A DNA stretch of 10,327 bases from Coleofasciculus sp. S288 (lineage in GTDB: Bacteria; Cyanobacteriota; Cyanobacteriia; Cyanobacteriales; Coleofasciculaceae), in assembly GCA_020216575.1 (NCBI GenBank), contig JAIUYC010000057.1, positions 1 through 10,327 of the forward strand, given 5' to 3'. The position numbers and the translations under genes are program-made. A model generated the notes under the pieces. That model saw nothing but the letters and a program-made list of their open reading frames with translations. It was not told the DNA's origin and made no database searches. This document shows, piece after piece, positions 5,647 through 10,327 of the stretch. The first letter of the stretch is position 1, and the number at the start of each line of letters is the position of its first letter.

Positions 5647-5796
5647 TTAAAGCTCTTTTCTTTTTCCAGCGATTACAATGAGTGGCCGCCTTTCTAACAT
5701 CCTGTGATGCATTAACTCTGTTGCATAATGGAATTCTTCCAAGTGAGCCAGTTTTAGTATGATGTGAACTATTACTAGCATTAAAAATCTTTTCAT
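5647..5796 (-). CDS. Candidate 49-aa small protein
   Basis: ATG at 5796 to TAA at 5647-5649. The peptide begins with a hydrophobic run MKRFLMLVIVHIILKLAH and continues with a charged part (EEFHYATELMHHRMLERRP), like a small membrane-anchored peptide. No ribosome site is visible, and the terminator-like hairpin at 5822-5845 lies just upstream, leaving little room for a promoter. It sits between two - strand genes in the same direction. It may be a real small gene or chance. Confidence 0.25.
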   Translation of the reverse strand: MKRFLMLVIVHIILKLAHLEEFHYATELMHHRMLERRPLIVIAGKRKEL

Positions 5797-5821
5797 TGAG
5801 GATTGAAGATAATTTATCCTC

Positions 5822-5845
5822 AAAAAAGAGCGATAGCTCTCTTTC
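5822..5845 (-). terminator. Probable terminator of the PP-loop gene
   Basis: Arms 5823-5831 (AAAAAGAGC) and 5836-5844 (GCTCTCTTT) pair over 9 bp with one G-T pair and a 4-base loop. On the - strand the descending arm ends in a T run. It lies about 60 bases after the stop at 5905. The stem is A/T-rich at its base, so efficiency is uncertain. Confidence 0.5.
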
Positions 5846-5904
5846 TCAAAATTTCCTGACTATAAAATAGTCAAGTAACTTATCAACTTATAAAAATCTT
5901 TAAG

Positions 5905-7059
5905 TCAAGCACTTTTTAATTCAAATAGATTGGGGATGTGAGATAAACACCATTGGTTTTCAAAAGATTTTCGTTGTTTGTCATCTACGACATTAGGACA
6001 AACAACGAAGTATTCTTCACACCGAAAACCATCTTCTTTTCGTTCCAGGTAAAGTCGGTCTATTCCTCCTTCATTGATTAGCGGAATATTGAAGTCTTGA
6101 GCTTTTTTGAATAGGTTGTTGTTACATTGCGATCGCGTACCTTTCATGACACATTCAATAGCTCGGTACGCTATCTTTTTGTAGATTCTCCGAACCCTAT
6201 ACACTCCCCATCGGCAACTGGCAAGTTTTTCCTCGAACAGCGATAGGGCGATGGTGAGTCCATTGTTTTCCAAAAACTGCTCTACAGTTCGTCCGTTGGG
6301 GTAGAGAGATTGACGAGGATTGAGGCAACGGGCTGTATATTCTATCAATGCTGCTTCTGCTGCTTCCTCTGGATAAGCTTGATATTTGAGTAAAATTTCT
6401 TGTTTTGAGCCGGAGATTTTGGCAAATGGACAAATGGTGCAGGCACTTCTATAAAATCGTTCTCCGGCAAATTCTGCCATATATTGCTCTATATAATTTC
6501 TGTGCCATCCCCACATCATTAGCGGATAAATAACATGGTGATTGGCTTCAATATATGGCTCTGCCCTTTGAATCCGGTATTGTTCGTCAGCGTTGTAACC
6601 GAACACAGTTTGTATAGGTCGGTTGCCATATTCTGCTTGAGTCCAAGCTCTTAAAATTTTTGCCTTATATTTGTCAGAACACCGTCTTTTGCCCTTACTG
6701 TAGTTGGGAACAGTCCCTGTAGTGAGTAGCTCATCAGCAAGAGTGTACGCCCCTTCGATATAGCAAATTTCAGGAACTCCATCGCTGAGAACTTCGTAGC
6801 CATCCTTAGTGTAGAGACCGGCTTTGGCTATTTGTATGACTCTGACGTTGTGTTTCTTGAGAAGTGGGTAAATGAATTTCTCATTTTGGCGCTTTATTAG
6901 TTTACTTTCTAATCCTGTCTGAGCAGTTGCTACAACTAACCTCTCAAGGTCAATATTCAGTTCTTTCCTCCTTGTCGGATTGTAAATTAACTCTACTAAA
7001 ATTGAGCTGGAATCACAACCTAAGCCGTGGAATAATACTGTAGGAATTGGATGAGTCAT
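5905..7059 (-). CDS. PP-loop ATPase, PAPS-reductase-like family protein
   Basis: 384 aa, ATG at 7059 with a strong GGGAGG, though 12 bases away. Near the N-terminus HGLGCDSSSIL (11-21) is a variant PP-loop (SGGxDS type) that binds ATP for adenylation chemistry. RRCSDKYKAKILRAW (125-139) resembles the substrate-side Cys region of PAPS-reductase-like proteins, and CTICPF (207-212) is the typical CxxCPF followed by a helix with KYQAYPEEA. This layout resembles uncharacterised GLGxDS proteins annotated as PAPS reductases, not the true assimilatory enzyme. The three Cys (127, 207, 210) may hold metal or an Fe-S cluster (inference). The C-terminal third is Arg/Lys-rich and unrecognised. The substrate is unknown; relatives act on sulfate esters, nucleic-acid bases or phosphorothioate DNA, and no dnd partner genes are visible. 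It follows rimK, separated by a terminator. Confidence 0.78.
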   Translation of the reverse strand: MTHPIPTVLFHGLGCDSSSILVELIYNPTRRKELNIDLERLVVATAQTGLESKLIKRQNEKFIYPLLKKHNVRVIQIAKAGLYTKDGYEVLSDGVPEICYIEGAYTLADELLTTGTVPNYSKGKRRCSDKYKAKILRAWTQAEYGNRPIQTVFGYNADEQYRIQRAEPYIEANHHVIYPLMMWGWHRNYIEQYMAEFAGERFYRSACTICPFAKISGSKQEILLKYQAYPEEAAEAALIEYTARCLNPRQSLYPNGRTVEQFLENNGLTIALSLFEEKLASCRWGVYRVRRIYKKIAYRAIECVMKGTRSQCNNNLFKKAQDFNIPLINEGGIDRLYLERKEDGFRCEEYFVVCPNVVDDKQRKSFENQWCLSHIPNLFELKSA

Positions 7060-7065
7060 AATTAG

Positions 7066-7075
7066 TTGACACCTC
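7066..7075 (-). promoter_or_regulatory. Strong Shine-Dalgarno of the PP-loop gene, abutting a terminator
   Basis: On the - strand GGGAGG comes directly after the T run of the terminator at 7079-7116 and 12 bases before the ATG at 7059. There is no room for a promoter between terminator and ribosome site. Confidence 0.5.
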
Positions 7076-7078
7076 CCT

Positions 7079-7116
7079 AAAAAAACGCCCTGAGCCGCGA
7101 AGGTCAGAGCGCTTTT
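7079..7116 (-). terminator. Intrinsic terminator after rimK, or leader attenuator of the PP-loop gene
   Basis: Arms 7081-7093 and 7104-7116 pair over 13 positions with two mismatches; a run of seven T follows on the - strand. It starts 26 bases after the rimK stop and ends 19 bases before the next start codon, so the PP-loop gene is either read through from rimK or regulated at this hairpin. Confidence 0.8.
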
Positions 7117-7142
7117 GATACAAAATAGCCGTTGATTTTCTG

Positions 7143-8072
7143 CTACACCGCAACGGCAATTAGTTCACCAGATTTGTTGGTGTTTGAGTCTGTTTTCAAA
7201 CCTTGGGATTTTTCAATGTATTCAACGATCTTGCTGGCAATATCTATTCCTGTTACTCCTTCAATAGCTTCCAGTCCTGGCGAAGAATTGACTTCCATAA
7301 CGCAACTGCCGTGATTTGACCGCAACAGATCCACCCCTGCCACCTTTAGCCCGACTGCCTTAGCTGCTCGAACCGCAGTTGAACGTTCCTCTGGAGTAAG
7401 CTTGATCAAACTTCCCTGACCACCCTGATGAATGTTGCTCCTGAATTCTCCTGGTGCACCCTGGCGTTTCATTGCCGCCATCACCTTATCGCCAATGACA
7501 AAGCAGCGGATATCGGCACCCTCGGCTTCGCGAATATACTCTTGCACTAAAATCGGTACGTTTGTGCCTCTGAATGCTTCGATGGTCGATCTAGCAGCTT
7601 GATGCGATTCGGCTAAAATTACACCGATGCCTTGAGTTCCCTCTAACACTTTGATGACCAGAGGTGGTCCACCAACCGCCTCAATTACGCTGTCAATGTC
7701 CTTTGGCGAGTGAGCGAAGCTCGTTACTGGTAATCCAATCCCCTTCCGGGCAAGAATTTGTAAGCACCTGAGTTTGTTCCGGCTTTTGGCGATCGCAACA
7801 CTGCCGCTCATGCAGTAAACGCCCATCGTTTCAAACTGGCGTACAACAGCCGTGCCATACTCGGTGTGGGAAGCACCGATTCGAGGAATGATAGCATCAA
7901 ATAACTCCAGTTGTTTCCCTGAGTAGATGATCTTCGGCTTGTGCGATGCAATGCTCATGCAGCAGCGCAGGTAATCTACAACTTCAACGCTATGGCCTCG
8001 TTGTTCTCCCGCTTCAACAAGACGGCGTGTGGAATAGAGAGTCTTGTTCCTGGAAAGAATTGCGATTTTCAT
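7143..8072 (-). CDS. rimK: RimK: ribosomal protein S6-type L-glutamate ligase (ATP-grasp)
   Basis: 309 aa, ATG at 8072. It aligns from end to end with E. coli RimK, which adds glutamates to the C-terminus of ribosomal protein S6 and can make poly-alpha-glutamate. Clear family segments are [14 protein letters not shown] (1-14), [16 protein letters not shown] (59-74), [11 protein letters not shown] (92-102), [13 protein letters not shown] (139-151), LVQEYI (175-180), the FRSNIHQGG loop (210-218), GVDLLR (246-251) and [14 protein letters not shown] (258-271). K100, K141, E178, D248, E260 and N262 fall where the ATP and metal ligands of RimK lie, so it should be active. The last 18 or so residues are an extra polar tail. 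No rimB-type protease gene is adjacent. Whether the target is S6 cannot be read from the sequence. The terminator at 7079-7116 follows it. Confidence 0.95.
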   Translation of the reverse strand: MKIAILSRNKTLYSTRRLVEAGEQRGHSVEVVDYLRCCMSIASHKPKIIYSGKQLELFDAIIPRIGASHTEYGTAVVRQFETMGVYCMSGSVAIAKSRNKLRCLQILARKGIGLPVTSFAHSPKDIDSVIEAVGGPPLVIKVLEGTQGIGVILAESHQAARSTIEAFRGTNVPILVQEYIREAEGADIRCFVIGDKVMAAMKRQGAPGEFRSNIHQGGQGSLIKLTPEERSTAVRAAKAVGLKVAGVDLLRSNHGSCVMEVNSSPGLEAIEGVTGIDIASKIVEYIEKSQGLKTDSNTNKSGELIAVAV

Positions 8073-8274
8073 GGGTGATGCTTAGAAAAATGGTGGAAAA
8101 CGTGGCTGTGCCTGACACAGAAGCCGCTCCTGGTTGGAACAGGATTTGTGGCATCAAAGCCTAATTCGAGAGTTCAAAATCCAGCGAAGCGCCGCTCCTA
8201 GTAGTGACGATGCTTCTTGAGGGCGACTTCTATGTTTAGAGAGTTCGCAAGTCGTTTCCTTTCTGCTCGACGCT

Positions 8275-8472
8275 ATGAAAATTAACCAGGAAAGGAAACT
8301 CAATCGTGCGAGTTTGACATCCCATGATAATACATTTGATGGCGTGCTAGGTAGCTTTGTGAATGTCCAGGAAAAGTTCTTAGTTTCAATAGATTCTGAC
8401 TATTTACTCGTTACTGGGTGCGCTTTTAAAAACCAGCTATTTTCCCCTCACGATGGCATACACAGTGGCTAA
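8275..8472 (+). CDS. Doubtful 65-aa open frame
   Basis: ATG start with no Shine-Dalgarno. The product contains FVNVQEKFLVSIDSDYLLVT, which could form two strands, but there is no family, no partner gene in this direction and no terminator. It is listed because it is the longest + frame in the gap. It may be spurious. Confidence 0.18.
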   Translation: MKINQERKLNRASLTSHDNTFDGVLGSFVNVQEKFLVSIDSDYLLVTGCAFKNQLFSPHDGIHSG

Positions 8473-8516
8473 ATGCACTGCTGTGCGGATGCGCTTTGTT
8501 TCGTACTTCATCTTTG

Positions 8517-8602
8517 ATGTAGGACGTGTTTTACTTCTGAGTACTGCACGAGTACTGTCTTGTGTGTTAACAGGTGTCATATCTGAGTAACACGTCCTAC
8601 AT
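8517..8602. repeat. Large inverted repeat enclosing AGTACT palindromes
   Basis: ATGTAGGACGTGTT (8517-8530) and its exact complement AACACGTCCTACAT (8589-8602) face each other across 58 bases. A further ACT/AGT match continues inward after a two-base bulge. The inner part holds GAGTACTG twice (8540-8547 and 8550-8557) and the palindrome GTTAAC. No target-site duplication is evident at the flanks. It could be a regulatory or replication structure, a small mobile-element remnant, or a structured RNA. Confidence 0.65.
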
Positions 8603-8631
8603 AGGAGCGCAACTTTTTCACCATGTTGGTC

Positions 8632-8663
8632 TCCCGCCTGAGAAACGTTTTGCACAGACGGGA
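8632..8663. repeat. Hairpin downstream of the 143-aa gene
   Basis: TCCCGCCTG (8632-8640) pairs with CAGACGGGA (8655-8663) over 9 bp including one wobble pair, around a 14-base loop. It starts 24 bases after the stop at 8688 on the - strand. There is no T run, so it is not a classic terminator; it may stabilise the mRNA 3' end. Confidence 0.45.
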
Positions 8664-8687
8664 TATTAAATAGCTACTTGTTGAAAG

Positions 8688-9119
8688 TTAGAAATCACCG
8701 AACTGATAGTTCTCGCTTTCTACTTCCACCACTGCGCTTGTATTGCCGTCAATGATTTCGTCACTGCTGGGAAGCTCAAACAGATTTGTTGAGAGCCTTC
8801 CCGAACATTGATAGGCTCTGGTTAGGTGTGGAGTCACGCTTGCCCCCAGACCGCGCATAACCGCTGTAAGTACGTAAGGTTGAATTCTCTGGTGAAGAAA
8901 CCGGATTGTCTCTTGCGCCCTTTCCCGAACTGCTTCTCGCGAGAATTCGGGATTGAATGTTTCGATGAGTGCGCTATCGGGTGTAGATTGACCCTTGATA
9001 ATTCTGGTACATTGCTCAATTTTGTCGCAATAACTTTTAATTGTATTGAGCAGATGGGAATCTTCCATTTGCCCAATAAGCATTCTGATACCGTCATGTG
9101 TCCGGTGTTCTTCGTACAT
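8688..9119 (-). CDS. 143-aa protein of unknown function
   Basis: ATG at 9119, no Shine-Dalgarno. The first 95 or so residues look helical (IRMLIGQMEDSHLLNTIKSY, then a stretch around SREAVRERAQETIRFLHQRI); the last 45 are polar and acidic (SSDEIIDGNTSAVVEVESEN), perhaps a flexible tail. There is no signal peptide, membrane segment or known catalytic motif. It lies 81 bases after the RecD2 gene in the same direction, with small inverted repeats but no T-tailed terminator between them, so the two may be co-transcribed. The opposite strand is also open over much of this gene, but its frames look less protein-like. No family recognised. Confidence 0.65.
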   Translation of the reverse strand: MYEEHRTHDGIRMLIGQMEDSHLLNTIKSYCDKIEQCTRIIKGQSTPDSALIETFNPEFSREAVRERAQETIRFLHQRIQPYVLTAVMRGLGASVTPHLTRAYQCSGRLSTNLFELPSSDEIIDGNTSAVVEVESENYQFGDF

Positions 9120-9158
9120 GATTGAAGTGCTGTAAAGAAAGGTTTTCGCCCTGAATCA

Positions 9159-9198
9159 GGCAGTCGCCCTCGTTACTGCCCTTAACTTTTCAAAAGTT
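9159..9198. repeat. Cluster of small inverted repeats after the RecD2 gene
   Basis: GGCAGT (9159-9164) pairs with ACTGCC (9175-9180), and AACTTTTCAAAAGTT (9184-9198) is an odd palindrome starting two bases beyond the RecD2 stop. CCTGAATCAGG lies at 9150-9160. No T tract follows on the - strand, so termination is doubtful. Confidence 0.35.
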
Positions 9199-9200
9199 GC

Positions 9201-10327
9201 CTACAGGGGCTGAATTAATCTGTGCGGTAATCGCGTGTAGCGCTGTTGCTGGCTTGTCTGCCTCAAGGCAATGGCGATCGCCTTTTTTGCCCCAATCACA
9301 ATCGCTAATTTTTTAGCACGAGTCAGCCCCGTGTAGAGTAAGTTCCGAGAAAGCATCAGATAATGTTGCATATACAAGGGGAAAATGACTACTGGGTATT
9401 CAGAACCCTGGCTCTTGTGAGTTGTAATCGCCCAAGCCAGGGCAATTTCATTCAGGTCAGCATAATCATAGGTGACGCTACGCTGGTCGTAGAGCACCGT
9501 AACTTCTTGCTCTGTGGTGTCAATCGCCGTAATTACGCCTAAGTCCCCATTGAAGACTTCTCGCTGGTAATCATTGGTTTGTTGAATTACGCGATCGCCT
9601 ACCCTTAACGTCATCCCACCCCTAACCAGTTCGACCTTATTGGGATTTGGAGGATTAATTAGCTGTTGCAGCACTTGATTTAAGTTCCGAGTCCCCACCA
9701 CCCCCCGCGTCATCGGGCAAAGTACCTGCACGTCAGTCGCTGGATTAAAACCAAGCTTGGGAATCAAGTCTGCAATCAGTTCTTTGACCACTTGCACGCC
9801 ATGTTCCGGCTGATGTCCTCCACCGTGCCACAAACAGTCGGAGCGGGGGCTGTCGGAAATCGGTTCAATCGTCGGGTACTGTCCCTGATTGATTTGGTGA
9901 GCTGCACTGATAATTGCACTAGCTTGGGCTTGACGGAATACTTGCGTCAGCCGCACGACTGGCACCCGCCCAGAATGAATCAAGTCTTGCAACACCTGAC
10001 CCGGCCCAACCGATGGCAACTGGTCAACATCTCCCACCAACAGCAGTTGAGCATCCTGGGAAACAGCTTTCAGCAAGGAATGAGCCAGGAATAAATCCAG
10101 CATACTGGCTTCATCCACGACAATTGCCTGATAGGGCAAAGGATTATCGCCGTTGCGTTTGAAATCCATCGTTCTGGGGTCAAATTCCAACAGTCGATGC
10201 AGTGTCTTAGCTTCTAATCGGGTCATCTCGCTTAACCGTTGAGCCGCCCGTCCGGTGGGTGCAGCCAGACCGATCGACTTTCCCATCGCTTTCAACAGTG
10301 AGACGATGGTATGGGTAGTGAACGTTT
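9201..10327 (-). CDS. recD2: RecD2-type DNA helicase (SF1B), C-terminal part; 5' end outside window
   Basis: 374 residues are visible and the frame is open to the right edge; the TTG at 10295 is internal. The visible part begins TFTTHTIVSLLKAMGKS, which in RecD2 directly follows the Walker A lysine, so Walker A lies just outside. Motif Ia is LAAPTGRAAQRLSE; motif II VVDEAS (DEAS at 10104-10115); motif III LLLVGDVDQLPSVGPG; motif IV LTQVFRQ. An SH3-like region follows (GDRVIQQTNDYQREVFNGDLG), then motif V TTHKSQGSEYP about 75 residues from the end and motif VI YTGLTRAKK. RecD2 proteins are 5'-3' helicases that act in DNA repair and replication without RecBC. The N-terminal extension that separates RecD2 from RecD or from conjugative TraA cannot be seen, but the SH3-like region and motif wording favour RecD2. 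It leads the - strand cluster with the MutS-like and UvrD-like genes. Confidence 0.88.
   Translation of the reverse strand, partial: TFTTHTIVSLLKAMGKSIGLAAPTGRAAQRLSEMTRLEAKTLHRLLEFDPRTMDFKRNGDNPLPYQAIVVDEASMLDLFLAHSLLKAVSQDAQLLLVGDVDQLPSVGPGQVLQDLIHSGRVPVVRLTQVFRQAQASAIISAAHQINQGQYPTIEPISDSPRSDCLWHGGGHQPEHGVQVVKELIADLIPKLGFNPATDVQVLCPMTRGVVGTRNLNQVLQQLINPPNPNKVELVRGGMTLRVGDRVIQQTNDYQREVFNGDLGVITAIDTTEQEVTVLYDQRSVTYDYADLNEIALAWAITTHKSQGSEYPVVIFPLYMQHYLMLSRNLLYTGLTRAKKLAIVIGAKKAIAIALRQTSQQQRYTRLPHRLIQPL

Larger units (their letters stand above)
5527..5904. other. Intergenic regulatory stretch between the PP-loop and 217-aa genes
   Basis: It holds, from left to right: an imperfect inverted repeat (ATATT and AATAT, 5540-5554); the two strong palindromes (5563-5574 and 5597-5610); one HIP1 site (5637-5644); a 49-codon open frame on the - strand (5647-5796); and an A/T-rich hairpin at 5822-5845 that fits the end of the PP-loop gene. 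The promoter of the 217-aa gene should lie here, but no convincing -35/-10 pair was found. Confidence 0.6.
8073..8687. other. 615-base stretch without a confident gene, rich in inverted repeats
   Basis: It lies between rimK and the 143-aa gene. Contents: a small hairpin (CTGTG/CACAG, 8106-8120); two similar GAAGC-CGCTCCT stretches (8120-8131 and 8186-8199); an AAACTC/GAGTTT inverted repeat (8296-8315); an open + frame (8275-8472); the large inverted repeat at 8517-8602; and the hairpin at 8632-8663. A - strand frame over 8437-8655 runs through the inverted repeat and is not believed. The rimK promoter must lie in the left part, but no clear -35/-10 pair was seen. Confidence 0.6.

Noticed and set aside
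8078..8164. 28-aa + frame starting five bases from the rimK start, on the opposite strand
   Set aside because: Too short, no ribosome site, and it contains the small hairpin at 8106-8120.
8314..8331. Promoter from TTGACA (8314-8319) and GATAAT (8326-8331) on the + strand
   Set aside because: The spacing is 6 bases, far short of the 16-18 needed.
8437..8655. 72-aa frame on the - strand (GTG start)
   Set aside because: It runs through the large inverted repeat at 8517-8602, has an unusual composition and no ribosome site.
8826..9125. 99-aa + frame and an 87-aa - frame over the 143-aa gene
   Set aside because: Both are rich in Cys, Ser and Asn with no domain-like pattern; the 143-aa frame is more protein-like and runs in the direction of its neighbours.
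1..10327. CRISPR array, iterons, rRNA, tRNA, insertion sequence or transposase
   Set aside because: No regularly spaced direct repeats, RNA-gene signatures, transposase motifs or terminal repeats with target duplications were seen.

Overview
The window looks like accessory, possibly plasmid-borne, DNA of a cyanobacterium. Two things point there. The octamer GCGATCGC (HIP1), abundant in many cyanobacterial genomes, occurs ten times between 3549 and 9598. The Hsp70 gene carries a C-terminal GUN4 domain, a tetrapyrrole-binding domain of oxygenic phototrophs. The genus cannot be read from the sequence, and no plasmid replication or partition gene is visible.

Layout. Bases 1-2166 (+ strand) hold the 3' end of a GrpE-like nucleotide exchange factor gene and then a complete Hsp70-family gene in which GUN4 replaces the usual substrate-binding domain. 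All other confident genes are on the - strand. Read in their direction of transcription, from the right edge, they are: the 3' part of a RecD2-type helicase gene (runs off the window); an unknown 143-aa protein; a roughly 600-base stretch rich in inverted repeats; rimK; a PP-loop/PAPS-reductase-like protein; a 378-base intergenic stretch with two strong palindromes; an unknown 217-aa protein; a stand-alone MutS mismatch-recognition domain (domain I); a 122-aa and a 47-aa coiled-coil-like pair with overlapping stop and start; an ambiguous stretch of about 250 bases; and a short UvrD-like helicase that converges on the Hsp70 gene.

How it may work together. The GrpE-like and Hsp70-GUN4 genes form a chaperone pair, perhaps controlled by porphyrin binding (inference). 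RecD2, the UvrD-like protein and the MutS domain I protein give the - strand a DNA-processing flavour. The MutS-like protein ends in QLELPLF, which fits the sliding-clamp-binding hexapeptide, so it could carry mismatch or lesion recognition to the replisome without MutS's ATPase. The UvrD-like protein appears to lack helicase domain 2A by an internal deletion. Intrinsic terminators lie directly in front of the next gene's start in at least two places (3424-3450 and 7079-7116), which suggests read-through control or promoters overlapping the terminators.

Bases 1-3548 contain no HIP1 site, while the rest has about one per 680 bases, so the chaperone and UvrD-like part may have a different origin from the rest.
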